Assembly (NCBI RefSeq): GCF_047495875.1
Contig: NC_092463.1
Span: 32,801,724-32,865,723, forward strand
DNA length: 64,000 nucleotides
Reading direction: 5' to 3'
Source: Pithys albifrons albifrons
Taxonomy: Eukaryota; Chordata; Aves; Passeriformes; Thamnophilidae
A program made the translations under genes and the position numbers. The notes under the pieces were generated by a model. It worked only from the letters and a program-made list of their open reading frames with translations, was not told the DNA's origin and did not search any database. Below are positions 13,601-26,900 of this stretch, piece after piece (positions within the stretch are counted from its first letter, which is position 1; the number at the start of each line of letters is the position of its first letter).

Positions 13601-14511
13601 CTGTGCTTACTGAGTATATCTATATATCTGTATATGTGTGTGTATATATATTATTTTGGGCTTCTGTATCTGTTGCATGATTGATTGCTGTTATGGTGGA
13701 CTTGACTCATAAGCACAAGCACTCACCTTTCTATATTTAAAACTATCTAACATGGCTTGTGTTAGAGTAATTTAATTTTATCATGTATGGTTACAGGATC
13801 TTGTGAGTAGGTAGGTGTTTTTATTTTAAAACTTTCCACCCCATCTTCATCCCAGGAACATTGTCCTGAATGTTTTTTTCTGTGCCACACACACAAACAA
13901 AAAAATCTGCTGATTGTTGCTGGTGGCAAACTGTAGAGTTCATATTCTTCTTATTTTAAAGATAAAGTAGGTTGTGGTTTTCTGGGGGTTTATTTGTTTT
14001 ACTTTGTTTTTATACAAAATAATGTCTTTTTATAAAACAAAGATCTTTCCCTAAAGTATCTTAATTTCTATGTAAAATAAGATATTGCATAGAAGGAATA
14101 AGCTTTCTGGTGCTATCTTTGCAAGAAATACCTGTAAAATTAAAAGAAAGCTTCAGATGCTTTACAAATAATGGTTTGTGTGTTCTTCTACTGAACATAA
14201 AATTTTCTTCAGAAACATTTTTCTTTAGTATTGCTATTTTTTTAAAGGGTGAGAAACCTTGCATGTTATTTTGATTTCATAACCAATGGGAGATTATTTA
14301 ATTCCTTTTTTTTGGTCTTTATAATTCTTACTGATTAAGAATTCTGGGCTCTTTTTGTATTTGTAAAATAAGCCTAGGAAAAGTCATGTGCTTTATAGAG
14401 GTATGACATGGCATAAGACAGACATGGATTAAAGAGGTTATAAACTCAGCCATTGATGGAATTGAAATCAATTTACAAAACCAGACCTACTTGTGCTTAA
14501 CCTCCTTTAGA
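10651..14511. other. Intergenic DNA, nothing recognised
   Basis: No exon or repeat family is recognised. It contains TAAT-rich stretches (for example 13365-13440) and an interrupted AT/GT dinucleotide tract at about 13610-13655. The frame at 11286-10903 (minus) shows no family features. Confidence 0.5.
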
Positions 14512-15600
14512 ATGAGGAAGTGGGTGACGCCTTCTACAGGCAGCTGGAGAAGCAACACGCTGAAGCACAAATGGTCCAGGAGGTTTGTGAAAAGCACTGA
14601 TGACAAGAGGTAGTGAAGGATTCCACACGGAATGGTGTGCTGCTCAACCCTATACTAACAAACAGGCAAGGCCTCCTTCGAGATATGAAGGTTGGGGACA
14701 GTCTTGACTGTAGTGACCATGAGATTGTGGCGTTCAGGATTGGATAAGAGGGAAGCAGAACAGCAAGTAAGGTTGCAACCACAGATTTCAGGAGAGCTAT
14801 CTTTGGCCTCATCAGGGATCTTCTTGGGAGAAGCCCATGGGAATAGGGCCTGCAGGGAAGTGGGGTCTAAGAGAACTGGTTGATATTTAAGGGTCACTTC
14901 TTTCAGGTTGAAGAGTGGTGCATCTCAATGAGCAAGAAATCAGACCTGTTTGGCTGAATAAAGAAGTGCTGTCGGTACTCAAGTGTAAGCAAGAAACACA
15001 TAAGAGATGGAAACAGGGTCATGCCACTTGTAATTAATATAGAGAGGTTGTTGGAGTGAGTAGAAATGAAACAAGGAAGGCAAAGGCCCTTCTGGAACTA
15101 AATCTGGCCAAGAATGTCAAGGACAAGATAAGCTTCAAATATATATATACATATATATTCCTTTATATATCAAATAAAGGAAAATTAAGGAATACTGGCA
15201 TCTAGACAAATTTTACATACACAAGTCCATGGATCCTGATGGGAGGCATCCACAAGTGCTGAGAGAGCTGGTGGACAGAATAGCTGGGCTGCTGAGGATC
15301 ATCTTTGAAAGGTTGTGGGAATCAGGGGAGGTGGTGCCAAGCAATGGGACAAGAGGCAAAGGGCAGAAACTGATGCACAGGAAGCTCCATGTGAATATGA
15401 GAAAGAACTTCTTTACTGTGCAGGTGACTGAGCACTGGGACAGATTGACCAGAGAGGTTGTGGAGTCTCCCTCACTGGAGATAATTAAAAAAAACATCTG
15501 GATGCAATCCTGTGCAATGTGCTCTAGGATCATCCTGCTTGAGTAGGGAGGTTGGACCATTGTGGTCCCTCCCAACCTTACCCATTCTGTGATTCTGTGA
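14512..15600 (+). mobile_element. CR1 LINE, internally deleted, with intact 3' end
   Basis: It reads in order as decayed CR1 ORF2. First comes the end of the endonuclease region (14512 to about 14880), then the linker before the reverse transcriptase with its conserved CTTCTGGAACTAAATCTGGC segment near 15090. The start of the reverse transcriptase follows, where the frame gives PDGRHPQVLREL from about 15234. The core of the reverse transcriptase is missing: near 15340 the sequence jumps to the CR1 3' end (MRKNFFTVQVTEHWDRL), and it finishes with the CR1 terminal repeat ATTCTGTGATTCTGTGA at 15584-15600. An AT-rich stretch interrupts it at about 15138-15180. It encodes no working protein. Confidence 0.9.
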
Positions 15601-18600
15601 CCCGTGAAAATTCACACTTACTGTTTCACACCATGCAAGCTCTAATGTATTTACTATTCCAAGTGTCAGCTTTAAGGGGCTGCTCTGAATTAAACCTGAC
15701 TGTGAAGTTCAAGTGACATATTTTCTTTTTCCTGTTCACTCCTTCAGCTCCAGTTTCACGGGGAGATTTTTGAAAGATGTAGAAAATCTTAGCTTTGGCA
15801 GGCTTAAGTAAACTGGGTTTGGAGCAAATATGTATTTGGAAACTAGAAAGTCCTACTGATGTATTGGCTTTTAAGGTTTTGGAAAAGAACTTGTGAGCAT
15901 ACTTTTTTGCATGTTTTTGTTTGTTTGTGTGGGTTTTTGTTTTGTTGCTTGTTTTTTTCTTTTTGAGAAGAACTGAAAAGGTGCAGTATGAAAGTTTATA
16001 GCATAGACTACAGTAAAAAATGTTTTGCATAGTCTATAATAAAATTGGAGATGAGACTCCCAATGACTTAGGTTAAAATAATGCGAATGGTTATGCTTAT
16101 TTAGTCACAGACTCTTTTTAACCTGGTACCACCAGATGGCAATCTAGCATAAACTTTTCATCATTGGTGAAGAAAGCAGTTTTGAGCATCTGTTCTGAGA
16201 CACTGTCCTTTCCTCATTTTGAATTAAATAGTGCTGAATTTGCTTGAAAAGTCACTGAATTAGGTCTTAAAAGCAGTACTAATGCTATGCTATGGCTTCT
16301 GTAACATTATATGATATACTTTATTCTTTTTATATTCATAAAGAATTGCATCAAAGATTGCCTCAACTTTTAAAAACAAAATAAAACTTTGCAATATATA
16401 ACAAAGCAGTGACACAGGATGTATGTACAACCCAACAAAAGGCATTTTTAAAAGGACAAAAAAAATGTAGATGAAATTTAAAAATATGTATAAATTGCTA
16501 AAATCATTCTCTCTCTAATTCTCAAACTGGTAATCTTTTGATGAAGGTTTCCCTCAATTTGACTAAGATCCTACATTTTCCACAGCAAAATGTAATGCAG
16601 TTCCCTTAGAATAACCTAAAAAAAACCCCAAACCCAAACTCCCAGAAAAACCACAAAACAAAAACAACAAAATACCAAACCAAAAGTGGACAAAAAACTT
16701 TGTCATTGCATATTCAGAGTAATTGTCTGTGAATGTTCACCTGTTTTAAATGCCTAATATTTGTGAATTGAACAAGGAGCTCACTGCTAAAAATAGCCAA
16801 TATAATGAATTTGAATACTTTTGTGAATTTTTTGTAAAGAAAACAATTTGTTTCTTATAATGGTGTTTTCAAATCTGTGCATGTTTTTGTACTTGAGAGG
16901 CATATAAAGAATGCAGAGACATGTCAGTCTTTTAAGAAGAATCTAAATTCTAGCACTAAAGCCTGTAATTATCAGTGTAGAATATAATTTTGTCTCATCC
17001 AACAGACACTTGGGTAACTGGTATTACCTGTGCTTTTGAAAATGTGAGTGTGCATGTACTTACTGTTGCAGATTTTGCAAATATCTTCTAAAAGGTATTT
17101 GATTCATCTTTGATTGGGGGTGTTGAGTCAACCTTCAGAAAGGCAAAATACATACAATAAGAAGTTGTTTACATTTCGGATATCCATTTATTACAACAGG
17201 ATGATTATTTATTTTGTTAAATCCATGTTATTAATTTATTGCCAGGTTACTGCCCCTATAAAAATTCTGAGTTCTTGTTTGGTGGCAACAGCAGTGAAGC
17301 TTGCCCAAAGCTAACATAGAATCAAGAACTCATGTGAAGAATCAGTCAGCCTGAATCCCCTAGTAAAAGGGAAGAGCTTATATTGGAGAATAAGCAGGCA
17401 GCATGCTTGTGCTGAAAACTGAAAGGAAGTCTTCCTTAAATTTGATTTGTAGGCAAGTTCTTTTATAGCTTGAAAATGCCATGGACTCTGTCCAGAATGT
17501 GTTCAGCAGCAAAAGTGCTAAATTACAGATTTAGAATTGATTGGGCTGAGTAGGATATCATAAAACACAGAGTCATACAAATTCAGATTATTTGACCTGT
17601 GTGGCTTTCACAGTGGAATGTTGCACCTCAGGGTCCTCTCCACTAAAGCAGAGTGAGTATGTATGTGTATATATACACACACACATATATACAGTGTGTG
17701 TGATCTATGGTTGTTTTATATTGATTTACTGCAGTGACCTGATGGCATATTCTTTCAGTCATAGCTTCAGTAAATTTTGGGGTTTTAGAAAGGGGCTTTT
17801 TTCAACGCAAGTTAGTATTAAGAAATCAGAAGTGCAAGGCACTATACTTTGTGTAAATGCAGCTTCTAATTTAGTGTGGTTCCATAAACAGCCAAATCTT
17901 AACCTTGGAGCAATGGGGAAGTCCTAGGAAAAAAAGGCTATATCTTGAGGAGGTGTACATGTCATTATGCTGTAGCAGCTCAATATTTTTCTCCTTAAAC
18001 TTCCTGTCATAACACCAAGCAGAACAAAACTCCAAGGAATAGAAGTGCTATGAAATGGTTTTTCATTACACTTAACAATTTTTAAAAAGAGGAAATCTAA
18101 CCAAAATACTTTGCCTATTATGGCGGGAAATCGTTTCCTAAAGCAATGCACTTTGTGCAGCTGAGTATCAAAACATAATGGGACTTAGAGAAACAAACCT
18201 ACTGGTTTGACATGATCAGAATTTTAGATATCTTACTTAATCTTTGTTATAATACTCAAGGTATTCCTTTTACCATATGCTTTGTCTGTTTAAAAAATGC
18301 AAACTGAGATCCTGGCATGTTGACATCTGTTTAAAGAAAAAATAAATTGATGACCTCTATATCTGCCTGCTTTATTAGGACTTGCAGACATAGATACCCA
18401 TAGCTATCTATATTAACTGATATAAATATATTATTTAAATTTTCTCAGTTTTGTAGGAAGCATTTTAATGGAAAACATTTGAAAAGTTATATTATTCCCT
18501 CTTTTCATTTGATTCAGATGGATTCATGTCAGCTTTGCATGTTCAGAACTTACTATTTGGAATATTACTGCATAACTTAAACAAAATTTGACCAGCAGTT

Positions 18601-18821
18601 GGTCTGTGTGACATTGATTTCCATTTGTGAAGGAAATAAACACTCATAGTTTTTATGAGTCTTGTGCTTATTTTCTCAGGTTTTCAAGTGTTTCTTGTTT
18701 ATAATCTTTCAAAGTAAAATGTTGTGCTTGGAAGGTTGTTTCATTTACAGAAAAGCTGTCCTTATATCTATAGATTTTGCCTTGAAATATCTGTATCAAA
18801 TCCATTGTGAATATAACATAA
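15601..18821. other. Intergenic DNA, nothing coding recognised
   Basis: No exon is recognised. It contains GT/T-rich (about 15905-15960) and A/C-rich (about 16619-16690) low-complexity tracts and a TG/TA dinucleotide tract at about 17658-17702. One CTCF-like motif is listed separately. Confidence 0.5.
16129..16142 (+). promoter_or_regulatory. CTCF-like motif
   Basis: CCACCAGATGGCAA matches the CTCF core consensus CCASYAGRKGGCRS at 13 of 14 positions, failing only at the last. It lies about 4.8 kb upstream of the RYR3 start codon. A single motif hit in tens of kilobases is weak evidence without occupancy or conservation data. Confidence 0.35.
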
Positions 18822-18910
18822 TCATACGATGATTTGGGTTGGAAGGATTCCTAAAAATCACCAACATCCTCCCTCTCCCCTCCCTGCCCCAGTCAAGGAC
18901 ACCTTCCACT
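18822..18910 (-). mobile_element. CR1 3'-end fragment
   Basis: About 90 bp match the reverse complement of the CR1 3' end: the TTTGGGTTGGAAGGATTCCT block followed by GGACACCTTCCACTAGA. It is strongly decayed and truncated. Confidence 0.75.
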
Positions 18911-20640
18911 AGAATGTAGAGTAGTAAAGAATACAGCTGTATGGATAAGCATGTATCATAGTAGGCCTCTCTACCTGATCTGATTTTTACTAAAAACACC
19001 AAGTGGCATGCTTTTTTTTTAGGCAAATTTCCCGCACTCCTTTGCCCCCCCCCCCTTCCCCTGGAGTAACAATATTCCATAAGGAAGATCTGTAAGGCTA
19101 TGTTCTTTGTTTTAATAAGGAAGGAGAAAAAGTATTCATCCAAAGATGGCTGGCGTTCAAAATAAACAGCATAAAAGTCTAACAAAAAACTGGATGCTCA
19201 AACACCAACCATATCAGTTTTCTGACACTTCAGAGAAATATTTTTCTGCCATATTGCCTCTATCTTGCACAAAGCTCTTTTTCTTTCGCACAGCAACCAA
19301 CCAAAACTATGGGGTGGGGAAAGGGAGTGGATGGACTGGCAGGGAGAGCCTGTGTGACTGTCAGCTAGAGGCTTCTGAGTTGCTTATGACCTGAAATTAC
19401 CTGTTGCTGAGTCATGGGATTGTCATTACTTTTTGGACAGAGTTTTCAGGGTAATAAGACAGAGTGAAATAAATAATTTTTAAACCATTTTACCTATCAA
19501 GAAGAGAAACTCTTGGGCATTTCACTGTTTGGCTTGTAACTATTTTAATTAGTACAAAATCAGAATACTATTAATTTTGGAGGAGGAGGGTAGGGACATG
19601 GGGATGGAAAGGCATAGTGCATTTGGTTGCATGTCCAGAGGACAGTTGTGTGTAAATGTATAAGCCTGTGGGCACAGAGTATGGAGTTTCAGTTTTCAGT
19701 ATGCTACACTTCTCCTTGTGACCCCAAGAAAGATATTCTTCCCTTACCTTTATGCCTATGTTTTTAATTTGTAAAACATAAATATGCTCCTATTAAGAAA
19801 AAGGTTGTCTGCATGTGACAGTCTGTAAGGGAATGTATCAATGTAAATATGGACTGCACAGAGTTTGGAAGATTCTTCTCAGGGGTGGAATGTATGGGGA
19901 GGCTGTGGTTGCAACCTTACCACAAAATTCAAGATAATATAGTAAATTGGCTAAGCTTCCTTAGTGCTTTTTTTCCATTTCTTTGTGTCCTTTCTGTTTT
20001 TCCTCCCTTCACTTAATTAAATTTTGTTCTAGAGTTGATCTATTTTTTCCTTGATCATTTGCTCATATTGAAGTAATAAATAGCAATTTTCATGAATTAC
20101 AAATTTCTTCATTATGGAACTAAAATTTGAGGTTAAGTTTTATTCTAACATAACTGTGTTTTATGGGCTTTGAAGTAAATCTGTACCATCCTCTATACAT
20201 ATTCAGAGGCAGTCCTGAAAAGGTAAAAGGTACAGATAAAACCCCTGAAGTCCTTAAGATATAGATATAAATACCATGTAAAAGGATAGCACAAATAACT
20301 ACACCTAGTTAGTTCAGATAATGAAGTCATCTTGAAAATCAGATTTGCAGCTGCTTATGCAGAAAGCAAGGAATGGAAATTATAGTAAGCAAGTTGAAAA
20401 TACCTGCTGTCAAAATCAGCTTGTCCTCTGATCATCAGATTTACATCCTTCTGCTGCATAATCAGTAGGTTCAGAGTTGCTGAATTTATGCAGAATATCA
20501 GTGCAAAATTGGGTATCCTGGTCTGTGAAAATGGAAGCACAAGCTCTGCTTTCATTAACACTTCACCATTACTGCTGTTTTGACCAGACAGCATCTGGAG
20601 GGTAAAAAAAAATCAACACCTAGTGATGCATATAATGCTT
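18911..20640. other. Upstream flank of RYR3, nothing recognised
   Basis: Contains an 11-C run at 19045-19055 inside a longer C-rich tract. No coding exon is recognised. A 79-codon minus-strand frame (20594-20355) lies close to the RYR3 promoter, but it has no family features and is unremarkable for DNA of this composition. Confidence 0.4.
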
Positions 20641-20908
20641 CCTGCAATAGCTTAACAGTAGGGGGGTTTGCCTCCAGGGTAGAGAGGAAAGGAAAAGATC
20701 TGCTTGCTAGGAGCTGGCAAAGCAGCGCAGTTGGCTCTGGCAGTGAGGGGGTTGACTGACAGTCTGCAGTGCAGTGGAGTTAGCTGAGCTCCCTATATGG
20801 CTGTGGATTAGCTATATGCTAATACTGATAGGAGAGGAGCTGTTCAGAGCGCAGTGAGCTGACAGTGGAGGTGATCAGAGGCTCAGCAGAGCTGACTCCT
20901 CAAGAGCC
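20641..20908 (+). promoter_or_regulatory. RYR3: Putative RYR3 promoter and 5' UTR
   Basis: This stretch immediately precedes the start codon and is richer in G+C than its flanks. It contains CCCTATATGG at 20791-20800, a TATA-like core that is also one base off the muscle CArG consensus, and a GATA motif TGATAG at 20826-20831. The main ATG at 20909 has a strong Kozak context (G at -3, G at +4). Two short upstream ORFs exist if transcription starts far enough upstream: 20797-20811 (4 codons plus stop) and 20816-20857 (13 codons plus stop, in the same frame as the main ORF). The start site is not visible in the sequence. If the TATA-like element is used, the leader would be about 85 nt and would exclude both upstream ATGs. 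Confidence 0.45.
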
Positions 20909-20959
20909 ATGGCTGAAGGGGGTGAAGGAGGGGAAGATGAAATACAGTTCCTACGAACT
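20909..20959 (+). CDS. RYR3: RYR3 coding exon 1 (start codon, 17 codons)
   Basis: The exon encodes MAEGGEGGEDEIQFLRT, which matches the RYR3 N-terminus as I know it and differs from RYR2 (MADGGEGEDEIQFLRT) in the RYR3 direction. It ends after a complete codon (ACT) at a consensus donor, GTAAGT, beginning at 20960. The start is fixed by the family N-terminus and by a strong Kozak context. The acidic start and the IQFLRT strand begin the first beta-trefoil of the cytosolic N-terminal region. The short first exon followed by a very long intron is the usual RYR arrangement. Confidence 0.95.
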
Positions 20960-23900
20960 GTAAGTATCTGCTTTTTATAGGTCATGCACTACATGATTTT
21001 GTGTCTCATGTCTATTTCTTTTCTGTTGTAGTAAAAATAAAGTGTTATTTTTGTGCTGGGTTTTGCCAAATGAGAGAATTGATTTAGCCAGTGAAAAAAA
21101 ATAAAGCAAGAATATAAGCTTTAATAGCATCGAGCAGTCTCACTGTGGTGTTCTTTGAATTTGCTCAATAGCCAGTTTGGTATAAGGAGACCTATTTCCG
21201 CTGTAATCCCCTGTGTTTGAAGCGTCCTCGTCAACTTTGTACTTGGGTTTCTAAATGTAGCGTGCCAAATATGTGACCTCTGAAACTTCTGTCAGGGTTA
21301 GATTTCACTGACATTAACAGAAGCTTTTCGAATGGGACTGCCTTAAAATGATGAATAAACCAAGCAAGCCCTTGATGACCTCTTCTGATAAACATGCACA
21401 CAGAAGCACACTTCTGTGCAGGGAATACCAACAGATGTTGAAGTCAGGGCTCTGTGAAGGTTTGGGGTCTTTTCTCTACTTAAAAGAAGCTTATGTTAAA
21501 AGGAGATAAGCATTTTTTCATGAAGGGGTGTTAATTAGTGAAATAGCCTTCACTTGGTGTAATTTTCTATAGAGAGCCCTCACACCATTCTTTCCTAAAG
21601 CTTTACACAAATCTAGGATGACAGCTAATTTGGACTTTTAAGCAGGTAGTGTATATGCATTAATTTTTGGGAAGAGGATAAGATCCTTTTCATGTGTCAT
21701 CTTTTGTCTCATTATTTTTACCATGCATGGCTAAGAGTGTGTTGTTGTATAACTGGCATGAAAAAACTGCAATTAATGTGTGTATTCCCTTTCCATACTG
21801 TCTTTACTTTTCATGTATCACAAATAATGTTCTAGAAATAGTCTCCTCTGGAGCTGATTGAACTTTAAAAGGATAAGTCACTAAAATAAAACATGCTATG
21901 TTCCAAATGTAAGAAATTACAAGGTAGATTTGTGGGAGGCTGGGATAATTTATGTATGGGAGATAAAGGTTGGAGAGTGGTGATGGCTGCTGCTGTAAAT
22001 TGTTTAGGTGTGAGGAAGTGTCCTTAGCACTTTTAAACCTCAGACAATTTCATGGAGGGGGTAAGAAATGGATAATCACAAAGAAGATGCCCCTCCACTG
22101 CACTTTTTAGAAGTACTTGTATTACATAGTTTAGTAGATTACTCAGCCTTTAGGAGAAGGTGCTTTAATCCAAGACAGAAGCTTTAAATGAATATCCTTC
22201 ATCCTTTCACTTTCTAAGATGTTTCCTCAAGTAAACAGTCAATCCTCAGTGATGAAGTGAGAAGCTTTGCCTTTTCATATGTAGCCTGCATGTGCTACAT
22301 GAGATGGCAATTTCTGCTGCTGTGACCCACTCTCATGCTGGAATAACTCTATTGTGCTTCTTTCTAATGGTTAAAATAAAGAGCTAAATATACGTGTGGG
22401 CAAAAAAATGGAATTAGTAAAAGCGAGACTATGCAGAAGTGCTCCTTCTACTTAGTGTTTGGAAATCTTTTATAGGGAAAAAAGGTGTACTAGATTTCTG
22501 TCTTGGAAGTGCCAGCTACCTTCTTCTTCTGAACAATCTTATCAGTTACTCCTGACTCCTCTCCATTGTAAATAACTTCCTTCACATTCATGGAGAAGGG
22601 ATGAGTTGCTGTTTCACAATATACTGAAAAAGGAACCATTTATTAGTCACTGAGTGCTACAGTGAGGTGCACCTTCAGTATTGATTTCTAACAGCTTTTA
22701 TCGTTGCCTAAACACTGTACATACAAACATAAAATACTGTAGTCCTCTCACGTTTCCAGTGAAATTTTTGATGAGTTCGGATCTTCTCCAGATCAAAATG
22801 TTTTCTGGGAATTTGGATTACTAGTGAACTTTTCCCAGGCTTGTGCAGCTGAATCTTCCTTTGAATATGTTGATCTCCACATTCCTATTTTTTGAGTCTT
22901 TAGAGAGAAGTGGTCTAGGGTATTTTAGGCTCTCAGAGATAACTCTTTCTTAGTGAGGTATAAAATAGGATTAGATGTCTTTTGATTCAAAGATATGCAG
23001 TATTTTTTGAAAGAGCAAGAGAATCAACCATTAAAAGTCTAGTAAAATTCATGTTTGCTATCTTAAAAGAAATTTCCTTTTGTCCTTTTTTTTTTCTTCC
23101 AGATCTAAGTTGTTGTATAGTTTAGTGCCCCGCTTTTAGGCTCCCTCCTCATACAGAAGGTCAAGAGGCTTGGAAATAAATGACAGTGATGCCTGTATTT
23201 GTTTCTAGGGAGCAGCAGACTTGTGGGCCCATGTATAAAATTTGATGGAAAGCTTTTTACTATAACTTTCTGTTCCAAACCTTCCTCAAATTTGATTAAT
23301 TTGGCAGCAATGGGAATGACAAAGACCCTGAGAACAAATTCCAGAGAGGCTAACAACACTATCATTGTTCTAGTAGTAGTGTGTCTTCAGTATTCATTTC
23401 AATTACTTTCCAATGCTTGTGTTTACCCTTTATTTGCAATGATAGCATTTCAAGGAAGGTGTTAATAATACACTGTCATTTTCTGTCTGATTTTTACCCT
23501 GACTTGTAAGTTCAGTATGAATATAAATAAATATATAAACACATAGTTTTTGATTGCACTGCTATCCTGCTATTTTGTCTTTGTTATGAAATCCTTGATA
23601 TTTTGTTTCTTCTAATAATGCTTGGAATTGTTTCTCTGTTTTTCTCGTTGATGGCTTTCTTCTGGATTTTGCTCTGGTTATTCAGTGTATGTGTGCCCAT
23701 TTCTATGTTGTGTATGGATGGGAGAAGGAAAGCACTTGTTTCATGTGTGTAACATGCAATACTGCTATGTCTTGGTTTCCTGCCCTATAATGTTTGTTTA
23801 GATGATTTCCCCCTATTTTATTTGTAACCCCTTCGTAAGATATGAATATATTAGAACTCAATTAAGCCGATACTCTGCAGCATTAGGTGAGAACGCATAT

Positions 23901-26900
23901 GCCAATCTGTGTTGGTTTGAGATAATGTACTAAGGGATGTGGAAGGAACTCTGTTGCCCTTGGCAATGGGGATGAGTGAGTGTAAAGCATTCTCACTCAA
24001 GCCTTCTGACCTACTGGGACTGTACTACTATGATAAATGGACAAAGTCCTCTCCTCCCTCAAAATTATTCACAAGTTCCCATTGCTGCTGAATTTCTCAA
24101 ATATGAGGTGTTGTCTTGGAGAAGATAGCTTTTGTCTTTCTCCATCAGAAACACTTATATAGTCACTTGCTAATAGAGAGCATAGTTGGGGGTGTGGGGG
24201 AGTCCACCCTAACCAGTGCAGTGTTCATGTACTTGTAATGAAGAATATCAAAGTTGTTTGCCATCTTACAGGCCAAATCATAGTGGTAACATTAGTTAGT
24301 ATATTTATTGCTTTGTTATTTTTCCTGAAATTCATCATAATAATTTAAAAAGAACTACATTTTTTTTATCCTCTATGAAATGGTTCATTAGTCAAGAAAG
24401 TTTTGCCTTGTTTTCCATAGATCTTAACTGTGTGTGTGTTGGCATGTATGGGTATAAATGCGAGTATGCCTTTTTGCATGTGTGTGATTCCTACTGCACC
24501 TGGTTACAAGTTCTTCATTTTTCTGAGTGACAAAGGCCTTAGCAATTGACTCTTCTTTGACTTTACTCTTTTAACAGCTTGTCTCAATGACCTGACTTAA
24601 AGTGTTCTGATAAACCTCTCCAATCGCTATCTAAAAACTTACACAGAGAGGAGTGGGAAATTGTTTTCTTCCATAGACTGAGTGTAGTTATCTGTTGTAC
24701 TTAAATAGCAAAGTACTGCTGTTACAAAGACCTAGAAAAGACTTCTTGGATTATTTTTTCAGGATCTAGCCCATGTATGTAGGTTTGCATGAGTGTACAG
24801 ATATTTTTTCATTTTTTTTTTAAAATCATTTTTGTATCAAATTGCTGCTCAGAATCAACACAGTTGAGTGGCTCATACAGAGATAATATGTGTGGTTACA
24901 CTTTCTATATTGCTTAAAAACAAGCTCTTCTACTGTTGAGATGTTATAGATGAGATGGGAAGTAATCTCAGTTTTGCAATATGAACTGTCAGGCATAGTA
25001 TGAATTAGATTTTTTTTCAATCACTTTCACTGTTGCCAAATATAAAAAAGTGATTATATCATGCTTTTTAAAAATTATTTTACGAGTGGCACCAAATCAT
25101 TTCAGTTCACCCAGGATTAGCGTGGCATAAATCCAATTTTTAGATGTTTCTAATACATGTTGTTATATCAAATCCGTGTCCTTAGTGGTGTATCCCTAGT
25201 GACAACAAAGAATGTAAGAAGTGAAAATATGGAAAGAATTTGTCCTTAGTAACCCAACTTTATATCTAATAGTTATGCTACTAACTGCATTCTGATATTC
25301 TGTAGCACTGATTTCCATGGCTTGATTAAGTAAAGTGCAAACATCTCCTATATAATGCTCACCAGATAAGTACTTGCAAGCAAAGATATTGGACAAATGT
25401 CCAAATATCAGACAATAATGAAAGATCTTTCTAGGGTGAAGTTTTTAGCAGTGGTTAATTAGCAACTGGGAAAATAAGGAAATTGATGAGCTGTGTATGA
25501 AATTATTGAAAAGTGATATATAATTTTTAGATATAATAAAATTCCCAAATTGTAAGAAATGCCTTTAGATCAAATCAATGGAATTTTCCTGAAGCCTTTT
25601 TTAAGGGAGCTTGGCACAGGTTCTGTGTGCTTCTTGAACAGCTGTGTGTGTTCCATGGTATTGTTTTCAAATTAATTAGAACATTTTGTCTTTTGCCACT
25701 GAAATATACTGCAATTCATGATAGAGCAGTTGTACACTAGTCAATAAATTCCTTTTTAAAAAAGGATAAAAATAAAAGAAGAATAATGTTATATGAAACT
25801 TCAGTTGTTTCTAAGAGCTGGTGCCTATTAGGAGTTAAGTAATTTTTGAATTAAGTATTTCTGTATCTGTTAATCTCTCTATCTCTGTGTGTTAAATCTC
25901 TCCCTTCTAATCCTATTGCCTAGTTTTAAATGGTTGTATAGTAGTCCATATTTCTAAGTCTTTTGAGAAGTACAACAAAAATTGAACAACAAACAAAACA
26001 AAAACCACAGCATATCTCATTCTCCTCATTTATAAAAGGTCTTTCAAACAGATTTCTTTTAGCTTCTTAAAAGGTTTATGCTATCACCAGTACAACTACT
26101 TGCAATCACTCGTCTTATTTTCCTTCAGTTTCTACCATGGAAATCATATTTAATTTTATGAATTTATTCTGAGTTACATTTCTGAGAACTTGCAGTGTCC
26201 TTCATTGTAAATAATATTGCTCAGTTTATTTTCACCCATTGAACTGCCACTTTAACTACCTGCATATGTTCTCAACTTTATGATTAGTTTTATCCCATTT
26301 GTCATTATAGGCAAAACATCTCATGCTCATCCTTTGCTTGGTACTATTTCCTTGCTAAAAGTCTGGATTGTATTATAGAACAGATTTAGAATATGACAGT
26401 TTCCAGTGCATCATATGCTGTAGTATGCTGTAAGTGTTTATTTTTTATGAAATAAAGAGAAGATGTTCTGCAATTAATTGCAACCCCTTTGCAAGGCAGA
26501 ATTTTAAACAACTGGTGTACTGTACTATACAGACAACACTCATCCCTTCGGACTGTGTGGCGTATCTTTTTTCTACCTCTGAACATATTGCAGTAGTTGC
26601 TTGATATCTATTCCAGCCATTCAATTAATTTGTAATATTTTCTCTTTTAGAGTGAAATGATTTAATATAAGTTTGTGTTTTAGGCTCCTGGCATGGAATG
26701 GTTCCTTGCACCATGTCTAGATGGAAAGGAGGACGCTTCAGCAATTTGTTATGTTTAATTTAATGAAAGTTGTTTGAATTTCATTTAGCTGTGGAATTTT
26801 ATAGCTGATGTTGAAGAAGAGAGGGGTAAGTGATATAGACACCACTGCATTATAATTTCATAGTACATCACCTGATTTGTCTTTCTCATTCTCTGAGTTA

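Noticed and set aside
19041..19065. 11-C run as a regulatory C-tract or i-motif
   Set aside because: A simple homopolymer next to a C-rich tail. Without further C-runs at regular spacing it is weak, and such runs are prone to sequencing error.
20355..20594. 79-codon minus-strand frame next to the RYR3 promoter as an antisense exon
   Set aside because: No recognisable domain or homology, and frames of this length are expected by chance in such DNA. A donor-like GGTATTT inside it is weak.
1..20640. FMN1 exons expected from synteny
   Set aside because: No open segment on the minus strand with splice sites resembled formin sequence. Only the neighbourhood, not an exon, can be inferred.
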